The notes beneath the pieces were generated by a model that was not told where the DNA came from, made no database searches, and worked only from the letters and a program-made list of their open reading frames with translations. Shown here one piece after another: positions 30,519 to 43,251 of a stretch of 64,000 nucleotides of DNA (positions are counted from its first letter, which is position 1; the number at the start of each line of letters is the position of its first letter). The translations under genes were made by a program, and so were the position numbers. This DNA comes from Jeotgalicoccus aerolatus (GTDB lineage: Bacteria > Bacillota > Bacilli > Staphylococcales > Salinicoccaceae): NCBI RefSeq assembly GCF_014635205.1, contig NZ_BMCN01000001.1, positions 992,001 to 1,056,000 on the forward strand, in the 5' to 3' direction.

Positions 30519-31389
30519 GCACAGTGCCTTCTATCATAGCATCGCGGTGAGTCGTATTGACTGTAAATGAAAAGATATTTTTCAAATCTGCTCCGAGACG
30601 TTCTGTCAATGCTACCGACCGGTGCTGGCCGCCTGTACAGCCGATGGCGATTGTCAGCTGGGATTTGCCTTCTTTTATATATTGAGGGATTAAATATTTA
30701 ATCATATCAAAAAGCTTCTCATAAAACGTATCTGTATCTTGCCATTTCATGACATAATCGTAAACTTCATTATCGAGTCCTGTTAAAGAACGATACTCCG
30801 GAATATAAAATGGATTCGGTAAAAAACGCACATCGAACATTAAATCAGCATCGATGGGTATACCATGCTTAAAACCGAAGCTCATGACGTTAATTGCAAA
30901 ATACTCTTCACGTCCGCCGCTGTATAAAGAAAAAATTCTTTCTCTCAGTTCTTTTGGCGACAGGTCTGTCGTATCGATAATGACAGAGGCGCGGCCTTTT
31001 AAATCATCGAGCAGTTCACGTTCTTTCTTAATTGCCTCGAGCACTGATACCCCTTCATTTAACGGGTGGAAGCGCCGGGTTTCTTTATAGCGGCTGACCA
31101 GTCTTTCATTATCCGTATCTAAAAATAATATTCTCAGCATAATATCTTCGTTATCCAGCACAGCCTGCAGCTTTTTAATTAAATCATCAAAAAATTCTTT
31201 ACCGCGTAAATCGATGCCCAAAGCCACTTTGCTCATTTTACCGTCGGTAGTCTCCATCAGCTCAACGACTTTCGGAATAAGAATCGGAGGCAGATTATCG
31301 ATACAGAAAAACCCCGTATCTTCGATTGCTTCCAGTGCAACAGATTTTCCTGATCCGCTCATACCTGTTATTATGATTAAATTCTTCAT
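30505..31389 (-). CDS. rapZ: RNase adapter RapZ / YvcJ nucleotide-binding protein
   Basis: The 294-residue product has the Walker A motif GMSGSGKS (9-16), a Walker B-like ILFLDT and the C-terminal [13 protein letters not shown] motif of the RapZ family. The E. coli protein guides RNase E to small RNAs; the Bacillus homologue YvcJ hydrolyses GTP and affects competence. It is first in a cluster with yvcK and whiA. Confidence 0.95.
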   Translation of the reverse strand: MKNLIIITGMSGSGKSVALEAIEDTGFFCIDNLPPILIPKVVELMETTDGKMSKVALGIDLRGKEFFDDLIKKLQAVLDNEDIMLRILFLDTDNERLVSRYKETRRFHPLNEGVSVLEAIKKERELLDDLKGRASVIIDTTDLSPKELRERIFSLYSGGREEYFAINVMSFGFKHGIPIDADLMFDVRFLPNPFYIPEYRSLTGLDNEVYDYVMKWQDTDTFYEKLFDMIKYLIPQYIKEGKSQLTIAIGCTGGQHRSVALTERLGADLKNIFSFTVNTTHRDAMIEGTVHEKN

Positions 31390-31460
31390 AAAGCCACACC
31401 CTCAAGTTTACTTGTTTTCATAAATAGACATTCACTTATATTATAACGGATAAAGCTATG

Positions 31461-31481
31461 AAAAAACCCCCTGACGGGGGA
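31461..31481 (-). terminator. Terminator of trxB
   Basis: CCCCC/GGGGG with loop TGAC is followed by TTTTTT on the minus strand. Confidence 0.7.
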
Positions 31482-31495
31482 TAATTCATATTTAT

Positions 31496-32443
<948 letters not shown>

Positions 32444-32490
32444 TTAAAAATTGCTACATATAATTATATAGGCTTCCGCCATTTAAATCA

Positions 32491-33912
32491 TTATATCTGC
32501 TTAATTTTATCAATCGCTTTGTTCAGTCTGTATATTGTTGTGTTAAACATTTCAGACAAGCTTTTTTTCGTCAGCTTGCGGTCAGCCGGATATAAGTACA
32601 ATGCAGCTGCTGCATATGTTTCCACATCATCGAACTCTTTATATTTTTCATATAAATCATGAAAGACGTTAATCCACATCAACAGCGTTTCTTCATCTTT
32701 AAACGATAAATCGTACAAGAGCTGCAGACCGATGTGCATGCGTCCGAGCCTGACAAGTTTCAAACCCTGGAATAAAAATGTCACATAGAGCTTTTCATAA
32801 TCATCCATCGTTTCGATATGGTCCCAGAGCGGCAGACCGATAATTGCTTCTCTCGGTTCTACTTTACTGATTAAAAATAAACCTAACAGCCGCTTATGCT
32901 GATCGTTATCGTATAAATAATAACTTTCTATAGCTGATATTTTATCTGCAGCCTGCTGTTTACTCCAAGGACTGTATTTTTCATCAATCGGATTAAAATT
33001 CTGCATACGCGCCCAATATATTTTAGATTCTTCCGTCTTGCCGATATGGAAACTTGAAAAACTGAGTGCATGAAGCAGCTGGAAGTTGACGATTTTCTGT
33101 CTTTTATACAGCGGGAATAAGAGCTTATAAGCATGCTCGTATTTCTGCAGGAAATTCAGCACCAGGCCGACTTTAAATCGGGCGTCATCATCAAGCGGCT
33201 CGACAACTTCAAGTTTTTTTAAATACGCTTCATATTCATCAATCTTGTCGTTATGATAATGCAAAAGCGTCATGTGGCTGAGTGCGTGCATATCTGTCTG
33301 ATCGTCTTCTAAAAGTTTTTCAAGAAGCACTTCTGCTTCATCAAACCGGTTTAAAAACAAGTAAGCCATAGCTTTTAAATTTCTAAACTCGCTCTCTTCC
33401 TGTATTTCCACAGGCAGTGAGTCGAGATAAGCCAATGAATCGTCCACCTTGGCATTCATGAATAAATGCTGGAAAATCTGCTGGCCGATAAACCGCTCCG
33501 CTTCTTTTTCAAGTTCTTTCTCATCGTCGATTTCAACATCGAACATTTCTTCGAGCGTTGAGTCATAGTCTGAATCCGGATGGTGATTTGAGTACTGCAC
33601 ACCGTATAAGAATGCCTTGTTGGCATCGTGCTTAATTATATTAATCTGGCTTAAAATATAAAAGTATTCGATATCGTATCCGTCTTTAACAAATTGCTCA
33701 ATTATAATATGTTCCGCTTCATTGCCTAAGCCGTTTTCAGCCAGAACGTATACATATTCTGTCAGATAATCTAAGTTATCAGGGTTTTTATCGTGTGCTT
33801 TTTTCAGCAGATTGAGTGCCTCTTTTTTATTATTCTGCTGGCGTTTTTTAATACCTTGTTTGTAGTAATGCTCTCCGTTTTGATTGAGAGAGATTACTTT
33901 ATTGTTATTCAT
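32491..33912 (-). CDS. Tetratricopeptide-repeat protein
   Basis: The 473-residue product is soluble and made almost entirely of helical repeats. The clearest TPR units are near residues 15-50, 170-205 and 210-245 (for example LLEKLLEDDQTDMHALSHM). Its role is unknown; a similar TPR protein lies between the acyltransferase and trxB in S. aureus. It overlaps the acyltransferase gene by 4 bases and belongs to the hprK-lgt-acyltransferase-TPR unit. Confidence 0.85.
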   Translation of the reverse strand: MNNNKVISLNQNGEHYYKQGIKKRQQNNKKEALNLLKKAHDKNPDNLDYLTEYVYVLAENGLGNEAEHIIIEQFVKDGYDIEYFYILSQINIIKHDANKAFLYGVQYSNHHPDSDYDSTLEEMFDVEIDDEKELEKEAERFIGQQIFQHLFMNAKVDDSLAYLDSLPVEIQEESEFRNLKAMAYLFLNRFDEAEVLLEKLLEDDQTDMHALSHMTLLHYHNDKIDEYEAYLKKLEVVEPLDDDARFKVGLVLNFLQKYEHAYKLLFPLYKRQKIVNFQLLHALSFSSFHIGKTEESKIYWARMQNFNPIDEKYSPWSKQQAADKISAIESYYLYDNDQHKRLLGLFLISKVEPREAIIGLPLWDHIETMDDYEKLYVTFLFQGLKLVRLGRMHIGLQLLYDLSFKDEETLLMWINVFHDLYEKYKEFDDVETYAAAALYLYPADRKLTKKSLSEMFNTTIYRLNKAIDKIKQI

Positions 33913-34394
33913 TCTGTTCTCTCCCTTATAATCATCGGATTGCCGTATGCGAGTGAGTGATCGGGCACATCTTTTGAAACGACAGTTCCGGCGCCGATTT
34001 TAACACTGCTGCCGATTTTAACACCCGGCAGCACTGTCACGTTGGCACCAATCATCGTATGGTCTCCGATATCTACTCTGCCGATTCTGTATTCATCGGT
34101 TAAATATTCGTGTGTCAATATCGTCGCGTTATAGCCGACAATTGAATTTTCACCGATTGAAATTAATTCCGGAAACATTAAATCGGGCATGGCTTTATAA
34201 GCGAATGACACGTTTTCGCCGAGCTTGATCTTCAGCCCTTTTTTATATAATTTATGTTTCAGCTGTGTAGACGGCAAAAAGCGTCCGATTTCTATAACGA
34301 TAAAGTTCTTCGCCACTTTAAACAGCGAGACTGTACGGTATAAATGCCACAGCGGATTAATTTTAAAGCCCGTATGACGGGTTAAGTTTCTCAT
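33909..34394 (-). CDS. Hexapeptide-repeat acyltransferase
   Basis: The 161-residue product shows left-handed beta-helix hexapeptide repeats (ISIGENSIVGYNATI, VDIGDHTMIGANVTVLPGVKIG, VKIGAGTVVSKDVPD) and ends with YGNPMIIRER, typical of acetyltransferases of the LacA/NodL class. The acceptor is unknown; the position next to lgt is conserved in staphylococci. It begins 1 base after the lgt stop. Confidence 0.88.
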   Translation of the reverse strand: MRNLTRHTGFKINPLWHLYRTVSLFKVAKNFIVIEIGRFLPSTQLKHKLYKKGLKIKLGENVSFAYKAMPDLMFPELISIGENSIVGYNATILTHEYLTDEYRIGRVDIGDHTMIGANVTVLPGVKIGSSVKIGAGTVVSKDVPDHSLAYGNPMIIRERTE

Positions 34395-34395
34395 A

Positions 34396-35286
34396 CTACT
34401 TCTTCCTTTTTTTCTTCTTATTCACCGGCACGGATGTTTTTCTCGCTGGTTTAACCGGCTTGTTTACAGCTGCGAAATTACCGTGAATGTCTCCGTACTT
34501 CGGCAGGTCGTAATTTTTCTGACGGTAAATCATAATGATGATTGCACCGATAATCATAATGACAGAAATGACCTGAGCTGTTCTGAACATATCGAACATC
34601 ATCAAGCTGTCCGTGCGCATTCCTTCGATAAAGAAACGGCCGACTGAATAGTATATCAAATAAACGAGTATCGTGTGGCCGAGCGGTAATTTTGCCCGGA
34701 TTAAAAATAGAATCACAACACCGATAATACTCCAGATTGATTCATATAAAAATGTCGGATGATAATATGTTCCGTCGATGTTCATATGATTAATAATAAA
34801 GTCGGGGATCATTAGATTCTCTAAAAAGTCGCGCGAGACCGGACCGCCGTGCGCTTCCTGGTTAATAAAGTTACCCCAGCGGCCGATAGCCTGGCCGAGT
34901 AAAATACTCGGTGCAGCAATATCTGCTATTTGGAAAAAGCTGTAGCCTTTCTTTTTCGTATAGATTAGCCCAGCGAGAAAACCGCCGATTAAACCGCCGT
35001 GTATCGCCATGCCGCCTTCCCATACTTTTATAATATCTAAGGGATTAAAGAAATAATAATCAAGATTAAAGAAGACATAATACAGTCTTGCGCCTATGAG
35101 CGAGAAAATAATGATATACATCATTAAATCCATAAATAAATCATCGGGCAAGCCTTTTTTTATCGTTTCTCTGTTTGCAAGAAAATAACCGAGCAACATA
35201 CCCGCTAAGATGATAACTCCGTACCAGTGAATCGATACAGGTCCGAGCGAAATAGCAATCGGATCAATTGCGGCGTTTAAAATCAT
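34396..35286 (-). CDS. lgt: Prolipoprotein diacylglyceryl transferase
   Basis: Lgt attaches diacylglycerol to the lipobox cysteine of prelipoproteins. The 296-residue membrane protein has seven hydrophobic helices, the conserved His96 ([12 protein letters not shown]) and the Lgt signature [14 protein letters not shown] with Arg136. It overlaps hprK by 4 bases, a conserved arrangement. It would process the lipoproteins MetQ, SstD, the EMYY-like lipoprotein and the cytochrome c encoded in this window. The C-terminal tail is lysine-rich. Confidence 0.97.
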   Translation of the reverse strand: MILNAAIDPIAISLGPVSIHWYGVIILAGMLLGYFLANRETIKKGLPDDLFMDLMMYIIIFSLIGARLYYVFFNLDYYFFNPLDIIKVWEGGMAIHGGLIGGFLAGLIYTKKKGYSFFQIADIAAPSILLGQAIGRWGNFINQEAHGGPVSRDFLENLMIPDFIINHMNIDGTYYHPTFLYESIWSIIGVVILFLIRAKLPLGHTILVYLIYYSVGRFFIEGMRTDSLMMFDMFRTAQVISVIMIIGAIIIMIYRQKNYDLPKYGDIHGNFAAVNKPVKPARKTSVPVNKKKKRKK

Positions 35287-36215
35287 GTTGAGCGCCCTCC
35301 GTTGTTTTTAATCTTTTCATTTAAGCGGTCGTTAAATTCCACAGCTGCATTGTGTCCCATTTGATTCAGACGGTGATTCATGGCAGCGACTTCAATAATG
35401 CCGGCGAGACTCCGCCCCGGTCGAATCGGAATCACTTTTTTGGTCACTTCGGAATTTAAAATTTTAATCTTTTTATCTTCCAGCCCCAGCCGGTCATAGG
35501 TATTGTTATCCGTCCAATTTTCCAGATGAACATTCAGCATGACCCGTTTTTCGGTCAGGATACATCCCGCACCAAATAGCGTCATTACATTTATAATACC
35601 GAGTCCGCGAATTTCAAGCAGATGCTGGATCAGCTCAGGCGCCGATCCCATCAGAACATTTTTCGTCACTTCTTTAATTTCAACGTTATCATCCGCAACC
35701 AGTCTGTGACCATTTTTAACAAGTTCCAGTGCCGTTTCACTTTTACCGATGCCACTTTCTCCGGTAATCAGCACACCGATGCCGTAGACATCCACCAGTA
35801 CACCGTGCATATTTGTTTCCGGTGCCAGTTCTTTTTCTAAGTATGTTGTAATCCGGCTCGTAAAATTAGTCGTATTATCTTCGGTAATTAACAGTGCAGT
35901 ATTCGTCTGGTTGCACGCTTCCATTAATTCAAGCGGCGGCTGCAGACTGCGCGTGACGATAATGCAGGGTGTTTCTTTTCTGCACAAGCGCTTGGAGCGA
36001 TCTTCCCTTTCCTGATCTGACAAAACGCGCTCAAAAAAAGATATTTCCGTCATACCTAAAATCTGTACGCGGTCGGATGAATAGTGGGAGAAATAACCGG
36101 CAATCTCAAGACCCGGCCTCGATAAATCAAAACTTGGGATCTCATTCTCCAAACCGGTGTTGCCGCCCCATATTTTTAAGTTGAACTCTTCAACTAAATC
36201 TTTCACTAATAGCAT
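35283..36215 (-). CDS. hprK: HPr kinase/phosphorylase
   Basis: HprK phosphorylates HPr on Ser46 and controls carbon catabolite repression through CcpA. The 310-residue product has Walker A GESGIGKS (152-159), the HprK signature [17 protein letters not shown] and the catalytic [10 protein letters not shown] (His137). It heads an operon with lgt, the acyltransferase and the TPR protein. Confidence 0.97.
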   Translation of the reverse strand: MLLVKDLVEEFNLKIWGGNTGLENEIPSFDLSRPGLEIAGYFSHYSSDRVQILGMTEISFFERVLSDQEREDRSKRLCRKETPCIIVTRSLQPPLELMEACNQTNTALLITEDNTTNFTSRITTYLEKELAPETNMHGVLVDVYGIGVLITGESGIGKSETALELVKNGHRLVADDNVEIKEVTKNVLMGSAPELIQHLLEIRGLGIINVMTLFGAGCILTEKRVMLNVHLENWTDNNTYDRLGLEDKKIKILNSEVTKKVIPIRPGRSLAGIIEVAAMNHRLNQMGHNAAVEFNDRLNEKIKNNGGRST

Positions 36216-36268
36216 CGATGCACCTCCAGCCAGCTATGTATTGTATTTTAATGTTATTTTTATTATAG

Positions 36269-36296
36269 CAAAAAATGGGCTGGCGAACGCCAGCCC
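36269..36296 (-). terminator. Terminator after the DUF4097 gene
   Basis: The stem GGGCTGGC/GCCAGCCC with loop GAAC (36277-36284, 36289-36296) is followed by TTTTTTGC on the minus strand. Confidence 0.88.
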
Positions 36297-36316
36297 CTTA
36301 CTTTTATTCTGTGTTT

Positions 36317-37468
36317 TTAACTGCGGTGCAATGTTACGCTGCCGACTTTAGTGCCGACTTCTAAAAACATGCCCGGCTCGTCTGTATTGTTAACGAGCAT
36401 CAATTCTTTAAAGCCGATATCCTGCTGCTTCATATAGCGCGCATCCAGTTCCGGCGGATAGTTAATCTGTCCAAGTACAGTCGATAAACGTCCTTCTAAT
36501 TCTCTGCCTTGAGGCACGCTGAGGTTAATGCTGCCCATGTTGGAATTAATCGTCGCTTCTTCCGTTTCACTCTTCAGGGCAATATTAACAGAGCCGTTGG
36601 ATGAAATATCGATTGATTTCGCATCCAGATTATCTGTCATAATCGTCCCCAGCATAGAAACAATTTCGATGCCTTTATATTGTCCTTCAGTTACTTTAAC
36701 ATTCCCTCTTGATGTACGGACAAAAGCATTTTTCGCTGTAATTCTGTCGAGATCAATATCACCGTTTAAAAGATCTACAGTAACATCTGTGAACGATTTG
36801 TCTGCAATTTTAACGTTGCCGTTCGACGTAGATAAAATAATGCGGCGCAATGTTTCTTCCGTCACTTCAATCACAACGTTGACCCGTGCTGATTTCACAT
36901 CAGAAACAATGACGAGTTCATCATTTTTCACATCGCAGATAATGTCCTGGAAGTAATTTTTTTTCGTATCCAGTTTTCTGTAAAATGGCGTGACTTCAAA
37001 TTTAACTACATTTGTACGCTCTGCCGCCTTCAGCTCTATGTTGCCGTTTGCAATATCTACAGAGATACTGTTAAACGGTTCATCTACTGTTTCGATTAAA
37101 CGATTTTTAGGACCTTGTGAAAATACGGAATCAAACGATGAGCCGACAGAATCGAATGCTTTTTCAAGACCGTCAAACACTTGTTTCGCCTGACGCTGAC
37201 TGCCTAATTTACTTTTGACATTCGTATACGTATCATTGACTTTGTCTTTGTTGACGTATTTATTAAACTCATCGACAAACTGTCCCACATAGTCGCTGAA
37301 CAGACCGCCGGATGAAGTATCTTCCCCGTCGTTCTGACCTGTGCGCTGCTGAGACTGTTCTGTATTTTGACTATTTTTATCATTCAATGCTGACATCAGT
37401 TCAATTGCTTCTTCAGAAGATATCTTTCCGTCTTCAAGCATTTTTAAAATACGTTCTTTACTTTCCAC
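36317..37468 (-). CDS. DUF4097 beta-strand repeat protein with N-terminal SHOCT-like helix (YvlB-like)
   Basis: The 383-residue product begins with a short helical SHOCT-like motif (RILKMLEDGKISSEEAIELM), followed by a polar linker and a C-terminal DUF4097 beta-helix (about residues 125-383) with repeated patterns such as VDIANGNIELKA and STSNGNVKIA. YvlB and LiaG relatives are linked to envelope stress responses in Bacillus; function is unproven. There is no signal peptide. It lies 12 bases after uvrA. Confidence 0.82.
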   Translation of the reverse strand: MESKERILKMLEDGKISSEEAIELMSALNDKNSQNTEQSQQRTGQNDGEDTSSGGLFSDYVGQFVDEFNKYVNKDKVNDTYTNVKSKLGSQRQAKQVFDGLEKAFDSVGSSFDSVFSQGPKNRLIETVDEPFNSISVDIANGNIELKAAERTNVVKFEVTPFYRKLDTKKNYFQDIICDVKNDELVIVSDVKSARVNVVIEVTEETLRRIILSTSNGNVKIADKSFTDVTVDLLNGDIDLDRITAKNAFVRTSRGNVKVTEGQYKGIEIVSMLGTIMTDNLDAKSIDISSNGSVNIALKSETEEATINSNMGSINLSVPQGRELEGRLSTVLGQINYPPELDARYMKQQDIGFKELMLVNNTDEPGMFLEVGTKVGSVTLHRS

Positions 37469-37480
37469 TAAAATTCCCTC

Positions 37481-40318
37481 CTAATGGTTTCTGTTTAACC
37501 ACTTTTTAAGATGCTGTCCTGTATAGCTGTTTTCATTGGCGATTACATCTTCTACTGTACCACTTACGAGGATGTTTCCGCCACCTTCACCGCCTTCAGG
37601 ACCGAGATCAATAATATTATCTGCGACTTTAATCACATCGAGGTTGTGTTCAATAATGACAACTGTATCATTCTGATCGACCAGACGCTGTATTACCCCG
37701 ATCAGATTTTTAATATCTTCGGAATGAAGACCTGTCGTCGGTTCATCCAGAATATAAAGCGTCTTGCCGTTCGAACGTCTGTGCAGTTCACTTGCCAGTT
37801 TTACACGCTGGGCTTCACCGCCGGATAAAGTGGTCGCCGGCTGGCCGAGACGAACATAACCTAAACCGACGTCTACCAGGGTTTTAATTTTACGTTTAAT
37901 TTTAGGCAGATTTTCAAAGAAGTAATATGCTTCTTCCACTGTCATTTGCAGGACATCTGCAATATTTTTATCTTTATACTTAACTTCCAGCGTTTCTCTA
38001 TTGTATCGTTTGCCGTGACACACTTCACATGGAACGAAAACATCCGGTAAAAAGTGCATCTCTATACGGAGAATACCGTCGCCTTTACATGCTTCACAGC
38101 GTCCGCCCTTAACGTTAAAGCTGAATCGGCCTTTAGAGTAGCCGCGTACTTTCGCTTCATTAGTCTGAGCGAAAACATCTCTGACATTATCAAAAACACC
38201 GGTATAAGTTGCAGGGTTGCTTCGCGGTGTCCGGCCAATCGGCGACTGGTCGATATCGATAATTTTATCGATATGCTCAATGCCTTCAACCTTATCGTGT
38301 GCCCCCGGCACTTCTTTCGTTTTATACAGTTGATGATGCAGGCTCTTATATAATATCTCATTGATTAAAGTACTCTTGCCTGAGCCTGATACACCCGTCA
38401 CCACATTCAGAATGCCGAGCGGAATGTTGACATCGATATTTTTAAGGTTGTTTTCTCTGGCACCTTTAATTTTAAAGACCTTTTTCTTGTCCGGTTTACG
38501 ATAGTTTTCAGGCAGCGGTATTTCTCTTCTGCCGCTTAAATACTGTCCTGTAATCGAATTTTTATCTCTCATCACTTCTTCAGGGGTACCGCTGGAGACG
38601 ACCTCACCGCCGTGCTCACCGGCCCCCGGTCCGATATCGACTAAATAATCACTGGCGAGCATAGTATCTTCATCGTGTTCGACGACAATCAGCGTATTGC
38701 CGAGTTCTCTCATCTCTTTCAGCGTACTGATCAGTCTGTCATTATCCCGCTGATGCAGGCCGATTGACGGCTCATCAAGAATATATAGTACACCGCTTAA
38801 ACGGGAACCGATCTGTGTTGCCAGACGGATACGCTGGGCTTCACCGCCGGATAAAGTCCCGCTCTTTCTGTTCAGCGTTAAATAATCTAGGCCGACATTC
38901 CGGAGGAATGACAGGCGGCTGTCGATTTCTTTCAAAATCGGTTCGGCAATTTCTTCATTTTGAGCCGATAATGAAATGTTGTCGAAAAAGTCGATGCCGT
39001 CTTTAACTGACCTTCCAACGATTTGTCCAATATGCGTCCCGTTCACTTTAACTGCGAGCGCTTCATCGTTTAGACGATAGCCGTCACAGCGCTTGCAGAC
39101 GCTTTCTCTCATGTACTGACTCATGACATTTCTCGTATATTCAGACGGGCTTTCATTGTAGCGTCTCTCAATATTTTTCAGCACGCCTTCAAAGGCCATT
39201 TTACGTTCTCTGACGACACCATTATCCTGAGTGAATTTAAAGGTAATTTCATCTTTGCTGCCGTTAAAAATAATATTCTTTTCTTTTTTAGTCAGGTCTT
39301 TAAAGGGCACAGTCATATCGATATTAAAATAATCCGCAGCCTGTGTTAACAGTTGATTATAATAAGTCGAACTGATCGGCTGCCAAGTCACTACTGCACC
39401 GTCCTCTAATGATAAAGTCTGGTCCGGCACGACGAGATTTTCATCGACTGACATCTTCATGCCGAGTCCGTCGCATTCTGTGCAGGCGCCGTATGGTGCG
39501 TTAAATGAAAATAGGCGCGGTTCAAGTTCAGAAATAGTAAAGCCGCATTCAGGACAAGAGAAGTGTTCTGAAAAATGCAAATCCTCACCGTCGATGACAT
39601 TCACCGTTACATTACCGCCTGATTTTTCCAAGGCCACCTGAAGCGAGTCGCTGAGACGGGATTCAATGCCTTCTCTGACAGCTAAACGGTCAATGACGAC
39701 ATCGATATCATGCTTTTTACTTTTGCTGAGTTCAGGCGCTTCTTCGATATCATACATTTCGCCGTCCACGATAACGCGGGCATAACCTTCCTTGCTTAAA
39801 TCAGAAATTAATTTCTTATGCTCGCCTTTCTTGCCGCGCATCAGCGGTGCAAAAATCTGAATACGTGTCCGTTCCGGCTGCTGCATAATAATATCTGTCA
39901 TCTCTTCAATCGTTTGTGAAGAGATTTCAATATTATGAATTGGACAATACGGTGTACCTGCTCTCGCATACAGCAATCTTAAGTAATCATAAATTTCCGT
40001 AATCGTCGAAACTGTCGACCTCGGATTATTGCTGGTCGTCTTCTGATCAATCGATATTGCAGGCGATAAACCTTCAATTGCATCGACATCCGGTTTGGAC
40101 ATTTGTCCTAAAAACTGACGGGCATACGAGCTTAGCGACTCGACATAGCGTCTTTGCCCCTCGGCGTAAATCGTGTCGAAAGCCAGAGACGATTTACCGG
40201 ACCCCGATAAGCCCGTCATGACGACGAGCTGGTCTCTCGGTATATCAATATTAATACCTTTTAAGTTATTTTCTCTTGCCCCTCTAATACTGATGAATGG
40301 ATTTTTCATGTTACTCAC
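37481..40318 (-). CDS. uvrA: Excinuclease ABC subunit A
   Basis: UvrA recognises DNA damage in nucleotide excision repair. The 945-residue product has two ABC modules with Walker A motifs GLSGSGKSS and GVSGSGKST, signatures LSGGEAQR twice, and two zinc-binding modules (CPEC ... CTEC and CEAC ... CEVC). It overlaps uvrB by 4 bases. Confidence 0.98.
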   Translation of the reverse strand: MSNMKNPFISIRGARENNLKGINIDIPRDQLVVMTGLSGSGKSSLAFDTIYAEGQRRYVESLSSYARQFLGQMSKPDVDAIEGLSPAISIDQKTTSNNPRSTVSTITEIYDYLRLLYARAGTPYCPIHNIEISSQTIEEMTDIIMQQPERTRIQIFAPLMRGKKGEHKKLISDLSKEGYARVIVDGEMYDIEEAPELSKSKKHDIDVVIDRLAVREGIESRLSDSLQVALEKSGGNVTVNVIDGEDLHFSEHFSCPECGFTISELEPRLFSFNAPYGACTECDGLGMKMSVDENLVVPDQTLSLEDGAVVTWQPISSTYYNQLLTQAADYFNIDMTVPFKDLTKKEKNIIFNGSKDEITFKFTQDNGVVRERKMAFEGVLKNIERRYNESPSEYTRNVMSQYMRESVCKRCDGYRLNDEALAVKVNGTHIGQIVGRSVKDGIDFFDNISLSAQNEEIAEPILKEIDSRLSFLRNVGLDYLTLNRKSGTLSGGEAQRIRLATQIGSRLSGVLYILDEPSIGLHQRDNDRLISTLKEMRELGNTLIVVEHDEDTMLASDYLVDIGPGAGEHGGEVVSSGTPEEVMRDKNSITGQYLSGRREIPLPENYRKPDKKKVFKIKGARENNLKNIDVNIPLGILNVVTGVSGSGKSTLINEILYKSLHHQLYKTKEVPGAHDKVEGIEHIDKIIDIDQSPIGRTPRSNPATYTGVFDNVRDVFAQTNEAKVRGYSKGRFSFNVKGGRCEACKGDGILRIEMHFLPDVFVPCEVCHGKRYNRETLEVKYKDKNIADVLQMTVEEAYYFFENLPKIKRKIKTLVDVGLGYVRLGQPATTLSGGEAQRVKLASELHRRSNGKTLYILDEPTTGLHSEDIKNLIGVIQRLVDQNDTVVIIEHNLDVIKVADNIIDLGPEGGEGGGNILVSGTVEDVIANENSYTGQHLKKWLNRNH

Positions 40319-42288
40319 CCTTCTGCCTGAATCTCAAATATTGCATCTCTTAATTCGGAAGCTGTTTCAAAATCGAGGTCTTTCGCAGCTTCTTTCATTT
40401 CTTTTTCAAGTTTCTCAAGCAATTTTTCTCTTTCTGATTTCGAAAGTTTCTTCGTAACTGATTTCTTCTCTGTTTTCGTATCTTCTTTTACATCGATATG
40501 CGCACTGATAACGTCGCGTATTTCTTTATTAATCGTCGTCGGTATTATATTGTGTTTTTCATTAAACGCAATTTGCGTTTCACGGCGGCGCGCCGTTTCA
40601 TCCAGTGCATACTGCATGGAATCCGTAATTTTATCGGCGTACATGATCACGTGGCCGTTGCTGTTTCTCGCAGCACGGCCAATCGTCTGTACGAGTGCGC
40701 GGTTTGAGCGGAGGAAGCCTTCCTTATCCGCATCTAAAATGGTAACCAGTGATACTTCTGGTATGTCCAGCCCTTCACGGAGTAAGTTAATACCAACAAG
40801 CACATCGTAAGTCCCTATGCGAAGCTCTCTTAAAATTTCAATTCTTTCCAGGGTTTTAACTTCGGAATGAAGGTACTGAACTTTGATACCAGCTTCTTTT
40901 AAGTACGTTGTTAAGTCTTCAGACATTTTTTTAGTCAGCGTTGTAATTAGGACGCGTTCATTTTTCTCAATTCTCGCATGAATTTCTTCCATTAAATCAT
41001 CAATTTGATGTTCGGACGGTCTGACATCGATCGTCGGATCGAGCAAGCCGGTCGGCCGTATAATCTGTTCGACCATTTTTTCTGTATGTTCAATTTCATA
41101 GGGTCCCGGCGTGGCTGAAACATAGAGCAGCTGCTCTGCTTTTTCTTCAAATTCAGAAAACATCAGCGGTCTGTTATCGAGCGCACTCGGCAGCCTGAAA
41201 CCGTGATCGACAAGCACTTGTTTACGCGCCTTGTCACCGTTATACATTCCCCTGATTTGCGGTACGGTAACATGAGATTCATCGATCATAATCAGAAAAT
41301 CTTTAAAGTAGTCGATCAGCGTATATGGTGTTGAGCCCGGATCGCGCAGCGTAGTATGCACCGAATAGTTCTCAATTCCTGAACAGAAGCCCATTTCACG
41401 CATCATTTCCAAATCGTAGTTCGTTCTTTGTTCAAGACGCTGAGCTTCCAGCAATTTATCTTCTGCACGGAATTTCTTCAGCTGTTCTTCCAGTTCTTTT
41501 TCTATACGTTCAATCGCAACTTTCATTTTTTCTTCGCGCGTAACGAAGTGGGATGCCGGGAAAATTGCCATGTGTTCCCGTTCAACCAGCACTTCACCAG
41601 TTAAATAATCAATTTCTCGAATGCGGTCGATTTCATCGCCGAAAAACTCTACCCGAATACACTGTTCGTCCCGGGATGCTGGAAATACTTCTACAATATC
41701 CCCGCGTACTCTGAACGTCCCGCGTTTAAAATCAATATCGTTTCTCGAATATTGAACATCGACGAGTTTACGTAAAAACTGATTTCTGTCGAGTTCCATA
41801 CCTGTACGGATACTGACGACCATATCTCGATATTCATCCGGATTACCCAAACCGTAAATACAGCTGACAGATGCGATAACAATAACATCATCACCTTCAA
41901 ATAAGGCACTTGTTGCCGAGTGACGCAGCTGATCAATTTCATCGTTGATCGATGCATCTTTTTCGATAAAAGTATCGGTGCTCGGCACATATGCCTCCGG
42001 CTGGAAATAATCGTAGTAACTGACGAAATACTCCACTCTGTTATTTGGGAAAAACTCTTTAAATTCACTGTATAATTGCCCTGCTAAAGTTTTGTTATGC
42101 GCGATAATTAGAGTCGGCTTGCCGATTCTCTGTATCACCTGGCTCATCGTATATGTTTTACCAGTCCCCGTTGCACCCAGCAAAGTCTGGTGCCGCTGTC
42201 CGGAACTGATTTGTTCTACAAGTTCTTCAATCGCTTGAGGCTGGTCTCCAGCCGGCTCGAATTTAGAAACTAAATCAAAATCTGCCAT
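40315..42288 (-). CDS. uvrB: Excinuclease ABC subunit B
   Basis: UvrB is the helicase-like damage-verification subunit. The 657-residue product has Walker A GATGTGKT, the beta-hairpin region [18 protein letters not shown], the DEAD-like IDESHV, helicase motif VI (QTIGRAARN) and a C-terminal UVR domain ([22 protein letters not shown]) that contacts UvrC. It starts the uvrBA operon with a GGAGGC ribosome binding site. Confidence 0.98.
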   Translation of the reverse strand: MADFDLVSKFEPAGDQPQAIEELVEQISSGQRHQTLLGATGTGKTYTMSQVIQRIGKPTLIIAHNKTLAGQLYSEFKEFFPNNRVEYFVSYYDYFQPEAYVPSTDTFIEKDASINDEIDQLRHSATSALFEGDDVIVIASVSCIYGLGNPDEYRDMVVSIRTGMELDRNQFLRKLVDVQYSRNDIDFKRGTFRVRGDIVEVFPASRDEQCIRVEFFGDEIDRIREIDYLTGEVLVEREHMAIFPASHFVTREEKMKVAIERIEKELEEQLKKFRAEDKLLEAQRLEQRTNYDLEMMREMGFCSGIENYSVHTTLRDPGSTPYTLIDYFKDFLIMIDESHVTVPQIRGMYNGDKARKQVLVDHGFRLPSALDNRPLMFSEFEEKAEQLLYVSATPGPYEIEHTEKMVEQIIRPTGLLDPTIDVRPSEHQIDDLMEEIHARIEKNERVLITTLTKKMSEDLTTYLKEAGIKVQYLHSEVKTLERIEILRELRIGTYDVLVGINLLREGLDIPEVSLVTILDADKEGFLRSNRALVQTIGRAARNSNGHVIMYADKITDSMQYALDETARRRETQIAFNEKHNIIPTTINKEIRDVISAHIDVKEDTKTEKKSVTKKLSKSEREKLLEKLEKEMKEAAKDLDFETASELRDAIFEIQAEG

Positions 42289-42365
42289 TGTTTCGCCTCC
42301 AATTATTAATCTATACTATTTTAACAAATAAAGAGCAGAAATAACAAACATTTGTTCGGTCATTT

Positions 42366-42611
42366 CTACTCTTCATCTTCACTATTAAAATTATCAAGCT
42401 CAAAAATTTCTACTATTATATAACCGACAAAAATCGACGCCGAATCTATGTAAATGACCCATTCAGTAGGATAAAAACCCCTGTAAATTGAAGCGCCAAA
42501 AACGACGAAGGTCAGCATCACCCCGACGTATTTATTGCGCGTCAGCCTTGTAAACACTATAACAGTCGTTGCGGGAACGACCATTGCCATCATGTACCAA
42601 TATAAATCCAT
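42366..42611 (-). CDS. csbA: CsbA-family membrane protein
   Basis: The 81-residue product has three hydrophobic segments (about 5-22, 28-45 and 52-70) and the CsbA-like sequence RNKYVGVMLTFVVFGASIYRGF. CsbA is a general stress protein under sigma-B in Bacillus with unknown function. It lies before uvrBA as in S. aureus and begins 4 bases after the HD-domain gene, so it is probably read through from upstream. Confidence 0.88.
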   Translation of the reverse strand: MDLYWYMMAMVVPATTVIVFTRLTRNKYVGVMLTFVVFGASIYRGFYPTEWVIYIDSASIFVGYIIVEIFELDNFNSEDEE

Positions 42612-42615
42612 AGGC

Positions 42616-43251
42616 TTACTCTCTGTTCAATATAGAATTCGTTATTTCAAAAAGTTCATCTTTCGGGATAAAACGCTCTTTCAGCATTTCAGTTAAAATA
42701 TTTTCTAAAAAGTCCTGCACAGAAAGCAGGTGATCAAATCTTTTAATCGTTGCGAGCGACTCTTCGTATATTTCGAAAAACAACGGTTCGGGATTACGCT
42801 TTTGAATTTCGCCAAAAGATTCGTACAGCAGGTCAATTTTATCAGCAACTGAAAGAATTTGACCTTCAAGTGTACTGTCCTTGCCTTCTTTTAAACGTTC
42901 CTTGTAAATCTGCTGATATTCCGGCGGGAACTCTGCCTCAATAAATTTCGTCGTCATCGTCTCTTCCACTTCTAAAAAGAGCGTATTTAGTTCAAGAGAC
43001 GCATATTTTACCGGCGTTTTAATATCCCCTGTGAAGATTTCAGGATAATCGTGGTTGAGCGCCTTTTCATAGAGCGAACGCCAGTCCACTTCATTTCCCT
43101 TATGCTCCTCAACAGTTCCAAGATATTGAGCAATCTTAGTCACCTTAAACGAATGTGCCGCAACATTATGTTCCTGATACTTAAACTTGCCTGGACATCT
43201 CACAAGTTTTTCAAGATCATTTAAACTTTTAAAATATTGGTGTACTCCCAT
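42616..43251 (-). CDS. HD-domain hydrolase (YfbR-like)
   Basis: The 211-residue product is an HD-fold protein: RCPGKFKYQEHNVAAHSFKVTKIA gives the first histidine motif, ALNHDYPEIFTGDIKTPVK is the HD motif, and ILSVADKIDLLYES the last metal-binding aspartate. This matches YfbR-type 5'-deoxynucleotidases and related HD hydrolases. The substrate is inferred. The ATG directly abuts the stop of the TlpA-like gene (TAAATG). Confidence 0.82.
   Translation of the reverse strand: MGVHQYFKSLNDLEKLVRCPGKFKYQEHNVAAHSFKVTKIAQYLGTVEEHKGNEVDWRSLYEKALNHDYPEIFTGDIKTPVKYASLELNTLFLEVEETMTTKFIEAEFPPEYQQIYKERLKEGKDSTLEGQILSVADKIDLLYESFGEIQKRNPEPLFFEIYEESLATIKRFDHLLSVQDFLENILTEMLKERFIPKDELFEITNSILNRE

Noticed and set aside
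36216-36316. Riboswitch or regulatory RNA before hprK
   Set aside because: Only the terminator of the upstream DUF4097 gene and a TATAAT-like element are visible.
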